Assembly: GCA_027922465.2 (NCBI GenBank)
Contig: BQMF02000168.1
Location: forward strand, 62,001 to 126,000
Reading direction: 5' to 3'
Length of the DNA: 64,000 bases
Origin: Turritopsis dohrnii
Taxonomy: Eukaryota; Cnidaria; Hydrozoa; Anthoathecata; Oceaniidae
Under the pieces are notes generated by a model. The model was not told where the DNA came from. It did not search any database and saw nothing but the letters and a program-made list of their open reading frames with translations. Every line of letters begins with the position of its first letter. Positions within the stretch are counted from its first letter, which is position 1. Both the position numbers and the translations under genes were made by a program. This document shows, piece after piece, positions 13,724 through 25,135 of the stretch.

Positions 13724-13948
13724 GTGCAACGGAAGGATACGTTATATTATGAATAATAGCATTTGGATTAATATTGAATGGGATTGTCTTTTCAATGGAT
13801 CTAAAATAAACTAATCCCTATTAATTCATGTGTCATGTCGCCAGAACGGAATTGATGAAGAACATAAATTGTCAGCAGTCCTTATTTAATTCAGTTAACG
13901 TTTGAACACAAAACAGTACAGACAGAACCTACAAGAAAACAACACAAC

Positions 13949-14483
13949 ATGGTCATAAATACAAGTTTGGTTATGAAAGCTAACGTAGCGAAAAGCAGAA
14001 CAGATTTTACTGAAGATCAAATTTATGGAGAAACTAAAGGCGATTGTAACTGTAGAAATTTAAAAGAATCACTTTCAAAGCATGAAGCTACGTCTTTAAT
14101 ATGTTATGCTGTTATGAACATAGACAGTAATCTTTTAAAAAAACTTCTACGATCGTACCCTTACTTAGTGAACAGCCTTTGCGAAAATGGTTTATCACCT
14201 GTACATTTAGCAGCCATCGATGGAAATATCAAATTTATTCAAATATTTCTTGAACATAACGCTAGAATCAACCAGCTGGATGGTTATGGTAAGACTGCTT
14301 TACAATATGCCGTCACAGCAGGACAATTTGATTGCGCAAAATTCCTTATAGAGTCTGGTGCTGATCTTGCGTTGGTGAAGGATGGAAATAAATTCTAATA
14401 CTCTTGGTGTTTATGGGGAAATGACTCGAAGCTTTCTTGAAGTCTACAAGTACAAATGCGGTGAACAATGTGAAGATAAATAA
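13949..14483 (+). CDS. Small ankyrin-repeat protein, apparent 1-nt frame break near C-terminus
   Basis: The first frame (13949-14398) gives 149 residues starting MVINTSLVMK. Residues about 49-78 form a degenerate ankyrin repeat. Residues 80-111 (GLSPVHLAAIDGN..) and 113-144 (GYGKTALQYAVTAGQ..) are good repeats, so the protein is a small binding adaptor. Size and layout recall the PPP1R27 type of protein-phosphatase-1 regulator, which is an inference, not an assignment. The frame stops at TAA 14396-14398. Shifting by one base at GGAAATAAATTC (14383-14395) gives about 29 further open codons (..LGVYGEMTRSFLEVY..) that end at TAA 14481, overlapping AATAAA at 14479. This suggests a recent 1-nt indel, an allele or a sequence error. 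The upstream context ACAACATGG suits initiation, and the CDS appears intronless. Confidence 0.7.
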
Positions 14484-14484
14484 A
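14479..14484 (+). terminator. AATAAA polyadenylation signal
   Basis: AATAAA overlaps the second-frame stop codon of the ankyrin gene and is followed by an AT-rich stretch. It supports transcription ending here. Confidence 0.45.
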
Positions 14485-14910
14485 GATTGTATATATATTT
14501 CTTGAAGTGTTGTATAAATTTGAAAAATTAGAATTTTTGTTTGATATGTTTTAGATATATTTATTTTCAGTTTCTGCTGTATCATTTGTATGTAGTTGTA
14601 ACATAATGTAAAAAACGAAAACAGACAGTAACGTATTAGAAACGAAAACGATTCATTCCTTAATTTCCCGCTCGCACTTAACAATTAACACAAAAACACT
14701 GTGCTATATTAAACTTACTTCTTCTCCTAAAGCCCGGGCGTATTATTTATTTTCTGAAATTTTCACGCCAGACGTGATGGGTGGTGGCAACACAGTGTTC
14801 ATATTCACAGCATTATTTTCTTAATGGTAACCTTTTTTTTGTTACCTGTAATAAAATACAAAATCAAATCATTCGATTTGTTTCCTTCGCAACAACACAA
14901 AAGACAATGC

Positions 14911-14987
14911 GGTGATACGTGCAATGTTATCAAGTGATACCGGTGATACGTGCAATGTTATCAAGTGATACCGGTGATACGTGCAAT
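14911..14987 (+). repeat. 31-bp tandem repeat, ~2.5 copies
   Basis: Units start GGTGATACGTGCAATG at 14911, 14942 and 14973. The third unit is cut after 15 bases. It is non-coding. Confidence 0.9.
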
Positions 14988-15130
14988 AGTAATCAACAAG
15001 TATGTGTCTCAATCTCCAAGGCTTTATCACTCAGATATTTTTGACGAATTTCTTCCTTCAAACAAACCATATTTTCTTTTATCCCCTACATACATGGCTT
15101 ATATGTTCATAGTTGTTCTTAGACTACACT

Positions 15131-15256
15131 CGACTCTCGGAAACTCCAACACCTCGAGCTTTTTTGCCGACCCTTGACATAATAACTTTTTCCAATTTCA
15201 TCTCGGACACTCGAACTGTTCTCCAAGTCCTCTGAAAGTTCGAGTTTTTGGGAGTC
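15131..15256. repeat. Imperfect inverted repeat
   Basis: CGACTCTCGGAAACTC at 15131 faces GAGTTTTTGGGAGTCG at 15242-15256, about 95 bp apart. It may be a small MITE-like hairpin. Termini and target duplication are not clear. Confidence 0.4.
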
Positions 15257-15313
15257 GATTATATTGCGAATGTTTTTTCATTCTTTATTAGCCACACTCC
15301 TGACATCAACCAG

Positions 15314-15552
15314 CCTGTTACACGAAAAAATATAATTACTGATGAGACTCAATAATTACTTGTGAGATGTAAAACTTTACTTGTATCAAAAGAAACATCA
15401 TTACTTTGCACGTTTTTTTCGAATGTTCACGTGAAGTTTCTAATGACTTTGGGGGACATATTCAAGAACAACTCTACCAAGTTATATAAACGTCCCTACA
15501 GATACATAGCAAATATAGGTTCGTGTAAACAAAACATGATTTTCCGGAATGT
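15314..15552 (+). repeat. Dispersed repeat, inverted partner at 23.68-23.94 kb
   Basis: The stretch begins CCTGTTACACGAAAAAA and matches the reverse complement of 23681-23937. Shared words include TATCAAAAGAAACATCATTA and GAAGTTTCTAATGACTTTG. Divergence is moderate, with indels. Confidence 0.75.
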
Positions 15553-15559
15553 GGCTAAT

Positions 15560-16770
15560 TATATGTTATAGCAACTTCAAACATGGTGACCATCCTGATT
15601 ACTGTCCTACCAACTGTTACTATGGATATCATCATTTATTGATGCTGTTCCTCAGTTGTCAAATTTCTCATTGTTTAAAAGACTTTATAAAATTCAAAAA
15701 ACAAAGATTTTCGTTAAAACTTGTTTCAATTAGCTGTTTAATAAAATATCAAGAAGAATCAACATTTCCACAAGTAATTACCGTCTTGGCACCAGTATAA
15801 CGATAAAAATGTCAACATAAGCTGGTTATTTTAAACAAAAGCTGTAGCTGTTAAAGAAATTAGTGAATGATATTCATTCATGCTTACCTAGGGAGCTTTT
15901 ACGAAACGCATGAAAAAAATAAAATATAACAAGCGGAGTCACCCCGCTTCGCCGAGATCTCACTTGTTTTTACCAAGATAGTAAAGGTCATTAATATTCA
16001 ATTTTAAAAGGAGGCTGTGACGCAAATTATGAAAAAGTCTGTTTTAGAAATTTTCCGGCGCGTTTAAAACGATGTTCAGAATAATTCGTCCTCTTTCAAA
16101 TTTACTAGACACTCCTGTAGATGCTACTAGAGGCTCCTGTAAAAAGATGTTTGCTATCAAAACTTTGTTATTTCTGTCTGGTCATATCTATGGTCTGGTT
16201 AAACTAGAAAATTTTGCGTAGCATTCAACCATGAATTGGTGTGGTCACATTTTTAACGTAAACTATACTGACTTTAGTGAAAGCGCATGAAAGCTTATTG
16301 AATAGGAGACTAGATGAAAAACGACCACTCCATCTGTTTTGCAAGGAAGTCACAATCCGCATGTCAGTTGCAGAACTTAATTCCCAAATCTTTCTGAATC
16401 ACATGATCGGAAATTGAAGAATTCCAAAAGCGCGCTAATAAGCAATCATCGCAAGATTTCTTTCGAAATTCCAACACGTTCCTTTATTTCATGGCGGATT
16501 TACGTAAAGAAATGATTTTACCTTTGAAGAAATCCGATAATCCGATATTAGCAAGACCGGAGATTGGCAAGTTTAAGCGGTACAATTAATAACAGTTTAA
16601 GATGAAATCTTTATACCATTAATTTCTGTTAATAAAATATATTCTTGTAAGGAAAATTTTTTCCTAATTAATCTGGTAGCGGTTATTGAACGTTTGAAAT
16701 TAGTGGTTCATTATCATATTCTAGACACCAAACTCTGCAAGTGTCTATGCTTATCTGCAATGTTTAAATA
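15560..16770. other. No recognisable gene
   Basis: Short open frames only. A GC-richer patch at 15930-15955 (CGGAGTCACCCCGCTTCGCC) stands out but matches nothing known to me. Confidence 0.45.
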
Positions 16771-16774
16771 ATCT

Positions 16775-16868
16775 TGTTATATATTTCCCCATAGGGCGAA
16801 ATATATGTTAAAACCGGCATTTTCCTTCTTCATCATCTTCTCCGTTCACTTTTATAGTCGCGGTTCGG
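16775..16868 (+). repeat. Dispersed repeat with palindromic head, copy 1
   Basis: TTGTTATATATTTCCCCATA.. then GGGCGAAATATATG forms a hairpin, followed by a TTCTTC-rich tract and TCCGTTCACTTTTATAG. A second copy lies at 24832-24920 in the same orientation. The two copies are near-identical for about 90 bp and then drift. Confidence 0.75.
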
Positions 16869-17150
16869 TATTGAATTTTCTCCTAGCCAAAGTAGATAAG
16901 AACAGAGGCTAGCCTACAGCACGCCATTTTTTTCAGTCAGTGCAGATGAACAGTGGAAGATTTTTGTTTTTTTTCTGCTAGCTTTTAAAATGATTCAATA
17001 ATAGATGAAACGTTAAATGATGGAAATGGATCGTTTAAGTTCAGTGTTGTCTTAAAAAGCTTTGTAAAACTTTTGAATGAACGTGTAAAAACCAGAAAAA
17101 ATTGATGTAATGATGATGATGTTTTGTTTTTGTTGACAACGAACAATGTT

Positions 17151-17616
17151 ATGGTGACTGGTTATTAAATGCTTGGAGCAGTAAACCATTGAAGCTGTGA
17201 TTTCAGTGAAAGGGTGAAAATTCACTATTAAAAGCCACGCTGAAGATTTATTTTTATGTCGCATCCTGGATAAATGTGGCCCAAACTGAACAACACTGAA
17301 AAAGCACATGATGTATACAGCCATTATAAAGGAAATCCTTTTTATATGGAGCACATCCAGTTCAATCAGTTTCTTTGATTCATAGATTACATCACAAAAA
17401 CTGCAAGTACAACGTGACTGGTTATTAAATGCTTGGAACAGTAAACCATCGAAGCTGTGGTTTCAGTGCAAAGGTGAAAGTTCATTATCAATAGCCAGGC
17501 TGAAGATTTATTTTAATTTTACATCCTGATATAATGTAGCCCAACTGAACTGAAAGCACGATGCACCAGCCACAATAAAGGAAACCCTTTTCATGTGGAG
17601 AACAACCAGTGTGTTA
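17151..17616 (+). repeat. Direct repeat, two ~210-bp copies
   Basis: GTGACTGGTTATTAAATGCT occurs at about 17154 and 17414. Alignment continues for about 200 bp through GAAGATTTATTTT and AAAGGAAA.CC to about 17365 and 17616, with roughly 20% differences and indels. It is a non-coding local duplication. Confidence 0.75.
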
Positions 17617-18202
17617 ATTCAAAAAGTACATACAAGAGCAGCAAGTAATAAGAAGCAAAATAAGAAGTCAGAAACTAATTGCGTATAATATTTTAAAACA
17701 CAGGATTGAGACACATAATAACTTGACAGAATCTGGTCGAGTGTGCTTCCTTGGATAGTCATTTAATCCAACAACAGAAACGTAGTTTGCTATGGATGAA
17801 TTCCATGGTCACGTATACTGTTTTGATACTGTATATATCATATATTTTATTTTGCAAAATTTAATATACTGTCAATTTTCCTGTACGAACAACGAACGTA
17901 AATCAAAACACAATACAAATGACAGTCTGTAAATTAAATCAAGCTGGAACACGAACTTCTACTTTGAGCTATGTATATAGTGATTTGGTTATGGATATGT
18001 ATTTTCACTACCAAAGTTTTTTTTTCCATTTGGGATTTATATATGGTCATTTTTAGCACAAAATAAACAATGAGGTGAACATATTTTTTTGAAGAGAGAT
18101 GTTTATTCTGAATATATACTTGAACTATTCTGTCCTAATTTGAAATGTTACACGTAATATTTGTTACTCAGAGATTTTGATTGCTTTTGATAGTTATTTG
18201 CT

Positions 18203-18667
18203 TACCGTATTCTCTGTAATAAGTGCGGCGCTTACAATTTTTTTTTGGAAATTAGGGGGGGGGGGGGGGGGGGGGCACTTATTAGAGAGGGGTGCTAATT
18301 GGAGAGGGGCACTTATAAAAACATTTTGAAATGGTCATGCTAGCTGTGAACGAGGCATTGCAATTGTAACAACTGTATAATATTTTCATGGCAACAAAAT
18401 AAGATTTTTTACTTATAACTTAAATTTAGACATTTAGTCTTCTGTTTCTATTATATACAGAATTTTCGCTTTTTGTTCAAAGTTCTAATTACCACCTGCG
18501 CGCTTATAAATTTCTGAGTCTAGTCTAATTTCTGTCTAGTCACTCTACAAGCGCCCGGGAGAGGGGCGCTTATAAAAATATTTTTGACTAGAAGGGATGC
18601 TTATTAGAGAGGGGGGGGGGGGGGGGGCACTTACTGGAGAGGGGCGCTAGTTAGAGAGAATACGGCA
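18203..18667. mobile_element. MITE, TIR CCGTATTCTCT, with long G-tracts
   Basis: The left end is TA-CCGTATTCTCTGTAATAAG (TA at 18203). The right end is AGAGAATACGG at 18655-18665, so the termini are inverted repeats. Inside are repeated GCGCTTAT/GGGGCACTTAT words and two poly(G) runs (about 18257-18284 and 18611-18627). There is no coding capacity. Termini and internal GCGCTTA words resemble the 42.8-43.3 kb MITE. Confidence 0.75.
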
Positions 18668-18673
18668 TATATG

Positions 18674-21600
18674 CAGGGGCGGACGCAGGGTACAGCTCAT
18701 ACAGCTCAAGCTGTAGTAAAATTTCGTCAAGAGAATGGTTACTAAATGAGTTACGGCCGTTCGCCTATTCTTTTCGTCGATTTTTTACGTCGTCATTTAT
18801 CACGCGACGCGACGCCGTCACTCAAAAATCTGTCTAATACATTTATTTATGGATTAGCGCATTATTTGTTGGCGCCCCATTTGACTCGCAAATTTTAGGT
18901 AAGCTATAACTGCAAACCCCACCGCCTGATTGTTCTTCTTTACAGCTCAAAAAACGGCCCCTTCTGATCTATGATGATACGAATTATAACTAACAGTTTT
19001 GAGCTGTATCGATACAGCTCAAAGATACAGCTCAAGTCCCGATTCTACGGTAGTTCGACACCCATAGCCCTAATCACAGCTTAGCAGTAATTCTTTCGTT
19101 CTTCCGTCTGTTTGAACAGTACAGCTCTCGTGCCTAAAGTACGTAGAACGATAATAGGTTTTAGCCCAAAGTGTAAGCCTTTAGGTCTTTCGGTCGTCGG
19201 TAGAGTGGTCAAATACAGCTCAAATACAGCTCAAAGCCCATACCATACACGTGCGTGGAACCTCTTTCTTGATTTTACCACGACAGAGAATCATTGTTCT
19301 CCAAGACTTTTTTATTTCTCCAAACGAGAAGGGACTTTAGAGCTGAGAAATACCTAGCAGAAGATGAAAGAAAACATCGTGATGGATGCAAAGTAAGTTT
19401 ATGTTTTCTCTTTTATTAAAACTTTGTATTTTTTAAATCTTCACCAGTTTTGTTTGTTTTGTTTTAATTATTAATTTGTTTAATTTAAATGCAGAACAAA
19501 TAAACAAAGATGAATGTGAGTTTAGATTCAATATAATTTGTTCACACATATCTCTACTCTTGATATATTTGTAAATTTGTGGAAAAAGAACATAATTTCA
19601 TGATTTTTTATTATCTTTTGCCTTGCTAAACTCTGAACTTTAGAATTTTACTCCGAGTTGTTGATGTTGTCTTGATTACTTTAAAAACTTGTTATGTAGT
19701 TTGAACATGGTACACTAGTCGTGATAAAAAAAATACAGAGTTTGCTAACTTACATTACGTTAACTTTGATTTTTAAAAATTATTACATTATCTTGAGATA
19801 TTTTGGTGTGATAACTGTTTGTATAGCTATATGTTTTGCTAGCTTTATTTGGAAATAATTCGTCAGTGAGTTTGTTAGGGGCTCTTACATGATTAATACT
19901 TCACAGCTCAACTCTGCATTTTACAGTGATCACCATTTGTTGTTTATATGTTTGCCATTAACAACCATTTGTTGTTAAAAGCATTTGCTAAAGATCAAGG
20001 ATAAATATTTAAAGGAAACATTTCCTTGTTGTGTTTTGTTGAAGTATGCAGCCATGAGATTAATATATTTTTTCAGAAACAAAAGTTAAAAATATTTTAC
20101 AAAATTATACGAAGCTTTCTCTCGTGTTCTCTCGAACATCTTCAGGTATATGTTACAATAAAATTAAAACCATACCTACAAGTATAAAATTGTCTAGGGG
20201 ATTCTTAAGTAATACCGTTTCTAAAAAGTCGTAAAAATTTTATTTCCTTGTTGCATTTCTGTGTATCCTCTGATGTTTCAGATGTAACTGATAGGTTTAT
20301 ATTTAGTTAATGTGGAAGCAAACTGAAATTCAATCACAACATTCATCATTTAAATCAGTGCAAAATTAAATCAACTCTTGATCAGTTAATGTAGCCTTGT
20401 AACCTGAAGGAGTTACCCTTCAATCTCACAATCCATGTTTTGTTTTGAGGAGACCTCAAGCATTTTCCCCATAATCGCTATGTTCCATTGGTTCTTGGTT
20501 TTCTTAGTAAAAGTCTGGTTCTTTATAGAAATCCTGTGTTTTTCCTAAAAAACATATGGACAGTCATTTCTGTTGAAAAGGCTAAATGCTTATTCTTCGT
20601 GGTGTTATTCCCCAAGTACAAGCTTATGTGGCATCTTCAGGTTAAAAAATATTCAGATTGATATCTTACTTATACACAGCTCGATAATTGCTTGTATTTA
20701 CAATAAAAAGACATAAAACAGTTAAGATAAAAAGAAATGAAAATTGGCAACAAATACCCAGAAGATCAAGTGATAAGAACAAAGAGAAACTGCATGAATG
20801 TTATAAACTGTTTGTATTGTGTGCTTTTTGGTAGGAAAGTTAATAAGTTTTGATAAACGTCATGAGAAATGTACACTGAACATGTCGCATGGCTTCAGCT
20901 GTCCTGTTTATAGTCATCTCCATTATAGCTTGAAATAGGATGTATTTTGTTGTGTTTACAGTTTTGCTTTAGTATGTATGGACTGTACAATGTACAACAA
21001 TAGATAGAAATACTTCTGATTGCTAGTTTGAATATTGACTAGACTTTGACTAGATTTTGTTTTATATCCAAAAATGATATGATTGATTTGCATTTACTTG
21101 CATTTGCATTTCTCCTTTTGGGATTCCTAATCCAATATCTTACCTTCACATGGTGTACCCTGTTAATTTAACCATGGAATTTAAGTAAGATTTCATGATC
21201 TGTATTTTATTTAGAGATTGAAAAATCAGTTAATTGAATGGTTAATGGTTACTATATATCATACTAATTTACTATAATGTAACATATCTTAATTGTTCAT
21301 TGTCTGTCTTTTTAGAAACATTAACAGTATCAGCACCTACTGCTGCAGCAACAAACAGCAAATTAATTTAATCAAGTCTGGAACTGGAACTTTCTTGAAA
21401 GTGAGCATGCTAGGAGGTTTTTCGTACAACAGAAGGAACATGTTTTATTGGATATAGAATACTAGTTTTATGACTTTGTACATAAAAGACGTTGACATTT
21501 TATATTATGTTGTATTTACTTTTGTTGTGCTAATATCGAATAAAGTTTTAAATTTTGGCTTCTATCTTTATGGCTCTGTGGTTGCAATGCTTAGTGAAAG

Positions 21601-21788
21601 GTAATTTTGGTGTCTTGGGTGTTCACCGTGAGTAACTGCGACAGAACTCGTCTGTTAAAATGATCGCACATTTTCGGACGGCATTTTCCGGAAATCGGGT
21701 TGTCCCGAATAAAAATCGGGAATCGGAATACTTATTGGAATCCGAAAAGTTGAGCTGTACCTACAAAATATTTCTGCGTCCGCCCCTG
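18674..21788. mobile_element. hAT-like non-autonomous element with TACAGCTCA subterminal repeats
   Basis: The ends are CAGGGGCGGACGCAG at 18674 and its exact complement finishing at 21788. Both are flanked by ATATG (18669-18673 and 21789-21793), a 5-bp target duplication. At least nine TACAGCTC(A) words, mostly in the first 560 bp and in both orientations (18691, 18700, 18941, 19000, 19013, 19026, 19120, 19214, 19225), plus one at 21751, look like transposase binding sites. No transposase frame remains. The interior has a donor-like GTAAGT (19393), an acceptor-like TCTTTTTAG (ends 21315) and AATAAA (21539), so it may carry a captured spliced transcript. The superfamily is inferred from the termini and the short target duplication. 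Confidence 0.75.
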
Positions 21789-21789
21789 A

Positions 21790-22160
21790 TATGTCTACCC
21801 AAAAGTATACCGTGGTATCAAAATTAAGTTTAGCAATTTTATTTTCTTCTTTTGTACAGAAAACCTGTATACAAATTTGATTGTATAATGTTTGTAAGAT
21901 AGTTTTGTCTGAGTTACAAAAGGCAAGTGTTCTGTTAAGTTACATTGTTTACCCTTATTTTATGGTATAAAAGATAGGAAACTTGTCAAGCTTCTGCAAC
22001 AATAAAGATCATACATGATGAAATTGTCTTACACATTGATGGAGTTGTTGATATGCAGTTGTTTAAGGAGAAATATTAGTCGCATTTAGGTCTTATAATT
22101 TTTAGCTACGTGTCCATAGTAACTTCTCAGTCACTTTTTAACTCCACGGCAAAAAATTTT
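21790..22160. other. No gene; AT-rich spacer
   Basis: Nothing recognisable. Only short frames occur between the hAT-like element and the next dispersed repeat. Confidence 0.5.
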
Positions 22161-22385
22161 AAGAGAAACCTTATCATTTGACCGTGAACAACTTCATTTC
22201 ATAATAAGTTCAAAGTAAGTTTTTCTGTGGTATTAAATTCAATCTGAGTATCAGGTTGATGGTAGTTATACTGTACCTATTTAATGATACATTTTTTCTC
22301 ATGGTTATCAATGTACACATAATAATTGATAAAATGTTTGCAACTTTGGGGAAATATATAGTCGCATTTTTGCGAATCTTGTTGA
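22161..22385 (+). repeat. Dispersed repeat, copy 1 (partner 38.79-39.01 kb)
   Basis: The stretch starts AAGAGAAACCTTATCATTTG and ends AGTCGCATTTTTGCGAATCT. It matches 38787-39006 in the same orientation at roughly 92-95% by eye. The conserved end includes a small hairpin, CGCA-TTTT-TGCG. Confidence 0.85.
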
Positions 22386-22846
22386 TATTCACTTAACAGC
22401 ATTCTATGACGTAATGTAAGTTTGTTTCGAAGTTTGAGCATGTAGTTTTTATTGTTAAGCCACGAGGTCTACCATGTTTTGTATGGTCCCGACATAAACA
22501 AAATGAAATTTAGTTAAGTCATTTCAGTTCAGTTTTGTAATAACGCTATTTGCAACAACGGAGAGTTTACATCGAAATGTAATATTAAAAGGTTGCATTT
22601 GAAAGAAAAATAAATGGACGGTATAAGACATCATCAGGTTGCCAACAGATATGCAGAATCGAATTACTACAGACGAACGATCAACGAACTGGAACCTGGT
22701 TTCCAAAACTACCAAACGGAACTATACCGGGAAATATGTTGCAACACAACCTTAGTTCATTACTAGTAATCCAGGTAAAACGTTTTACCGGTTTGAATCA
22801 ATGTGAGCTGAATCACACATTATCGAAACGCTTAAAATGCCCTACT

Positions 22847-23626
22847 ATTTGTTACACCAGTAAATGTCGCAATCAACAGGATATGTCGCAATCAACAGTA
22901 AATGTCGCAACGTCGCCGGTAAATGTCGCAAATCAACAGTAAATGTCGCAATTTCAACAGTAAATGTCGCAAAACAAAAAAAATCATGTTCGTTCTCTAA
23001 CGTTAAAATCAACAGTTAATGTCGCACAGAAATTTATAATCAACAATAAATGTCGCATTTTTATCGCTTCAAAATTTCTCTTTATGATTATTTCAATTAG
23101 AGAGCATTAACTTAGGTACCAGTTGATTATAAACAAAGAATAAGCCACCTGCAACTTCATAACACATTCTGCATGTATGCAAAACATTACACACAAAGCT
23201 TGAATAAATTGTCAGAAAGTGATATTTATAGCAGTTATTTTGAGATTACAGTGAAGTTTTTTGAGTTTGTGTATGAAGAAAAACTTTTCAATAACCCCTT
23301 TCCTATTTTCATTCTTTCCCTTAGTTATCTGGCTTGTGATATTTGTTGTAGAAAATTCAGACATTTTTGTTTTTAACTTTGGGACAGTTGTTGTAACGAA
23401 TGGCGACATTAATCATTGATAAGTGGATGTGGTAAAGTGATTTCTATCTTGCAACATTTACTGTTGATCATCGATTTTGGTGCGACATTTGCTGTTGCGA
23501 CATTTACTGTTGGGTTTGCGACATTTACTGTTGATTTGCGACATTTACTGGCGACGTTGCGACATTTACTGTTGATTGCGACATATCCTGTTGGTTGCGA
23601 CATTTACTGGTGAAACACTATTGACC
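22847..23626. mobile_element. Foldback element with arms built of TGTCGCA iterations
   Basis: The left arm carries eight TGTCGCA words (22865-23056), mostly inside CAACAGTAAATGTCGCAA units. The right arm carries seven TGCGACA words (23481-23600) in exact mirror order. Both outer ends read CACCAGTAAATGTCGCAA when oriented inward. The arms share the odd GGATATGTCGCA variant and the GTCGCC spacer, so they are true inverted copies. The about 400-bp centre is AT-rich with a 67-codon frame (23173-23376) that I do not recognise. The transposase class is unknown. Confidence 0.8.
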
Positions 23627-23680
23627 GAAATCATGTTTTTTACATGCAGAAGATTTAAAAAACAAAAACAAATTAGCGGG

Positions 23681-23937
23681 ATTCGGAAAAATCATGTTTC
23701 GTCTACACGAAACTATTTTTCTATAGATTTGTAGGGAATTGTATACAACTTAGTAGAGTTGTTCGTGAATTTTTCCCTACAAAGTCATTAGAAACTTCAC
23801 ATTAACACTTGAAATAAGCGTGCAAAGTAATGATGTTTCTTTTGATACAACAAAAGGCTTTAAATCTCTGAAGTACGGTTTAATAGAACAGTTTCAAAAA
23901 AATTCTCACAAGTAATTGATTTTTTTCGTGTAACAGG
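23681..23937 (-). repeat. Dispersed repeat, inverted partner of 15.31-15.55 kb
   Basis: This is the reverse-complement match to 15314-15552, ending TTCGTGTAACAGG. Confidence 0.75.
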
Positions 23938-24384
23938 CTCGTCGAGTTTACGAATCTCCCTAATAGCAATATATAACACAGTGCAGTTGTTGAGTGAGAT
24001 GAATTACCAAGGTAACAGGTTTCCAACACATAGTGTAATGAAATCCTGGCAGCCTCAGGAGGATAAAAAGGTTCAATTTGCAGACCTTTGGTTCATTTAC
24101 AAAGAACTGATAGATAAGGGAGATTAGAATTTTTTTCAAATTAGAGAAAACTCGAAAATGTTCAAACTATAGAGAAATACAGATGCTCAAACTATAGAGA
24201 TTAAACTTTTGTCAGTAGTTTATTTACTGGCCACCATATTAGTGACGTCATATTTTTCAATTACTTTATCTGACGTCAAATGTGAGTGAGAGTTGGACTT
24301 TGTTTTAAGTTCTTCAAGAGAGTAGAAGTATAAAAAGTTTGTTAGATATTAAGAGTTGAAAGATGATGGATGAAGAAGAAGGAA

Positions 24385-24389
24385 AGAAC

Positions 24390-24422
<33 letters not shown>

Positions 24423-24697
24423 CGGGAGTTTTTAGTCCTTGGGCTTCCATCCGTAATGGTTGGTTCTTCCGCCCGCCGACTTGCAACTATTAGTTGACTT
24501 ACCGCCAGAGATACGTATAGCATTGCTCTAACTTGCCCGAAGGCCAGTGTGCAGTCAGTCGATGGCTCCTAATGGGCTGATACGCTGCTTTTAAAGCGCA
24601 TCGGAGTGGTGTATTGAGATACGACATGACTGGACTCGAACACGGGTCGCAGCGGTTGCACTCAAAGGTACTAACCACTACACCATCGCTGCGATGG
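24385..24697 (-). mobile_element. tRNA-derived SINE with (TTAC)n tail
   Basis: Read on the minus strand, the head begins GCAGCGATGGTGTAGTGG. It has an A box TGGTGTAGTGGTTAGTA (24669-24685) and a B box GTTCGAGTCC (24632-24641) at tRNA-like spacing. A roughly 200-nt unrelated body follows, then a tail of about eight TTAC units (24391-24422). This is the classical SINE layout, with pol III transcription from the internal promoter and retrotransposition by a partner LINE. No clear target duplication was found. Confidence 0.85.
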
Positions 24698-24831
24698 TTT
24701 TCAGTTTTCATTAGTTTTCTAATGGTGACGATTATCAAGCAATGTATGAAGAATATTTCAAAGAAAGTTTATCTCAATATTGCAAGATTTATCTTCATAA
24801 ACCAAATAAGAACTGTGTGAAAGGTTTTTGT

Positions 24832-24920
24832 TGTTATATATTTCCCCATAGGGCGAAATATATGTTAAAACCGGCATTTTCCTTCTTCTTCTTCTCCTTC
24901 TCCGTTCACTTTTATAGCCG
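24832..24920 (+). repeat. Dispersed repeat with palindromic head, copy 2
   Basis: Same sequence as 16775-16868, including the ATATATTTC..GAAATATAT hairpin and TTCTTC tract. Confidence 0.75.
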
Positions 24921-25135
24921 CAGTTTTGGGATCGAAAGTTGACAGATAAATTCCGTATGGAACTTATCGACCTAATTACAGGCTAGTGATAGCGTGATTG
25001 CGCATGCGAAGCAAACTCTCTGCTGTGTGCAGTAAGACGAGCCGTGCAAAAGTGGAAGTAAAGTGAAAAAAATCCAAATTAATCCAAAGCGTTTCTTAGT
25101 CTTCTCAGAAGACTAATACTTATTATTATTATTTA

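Noticed and set aside
22865..23600. Considered as a CRISPR-like array of regularly spaced repeats
   Set aside because: Repeats are short, spacing is irregular, the arms are mirror images, and the context is eukaryotic.
24499..24738. 79-codon minus-strand frame with a Cys-rich appearance
   Set aside because: It lies across the SINE tRNA-like head and body.
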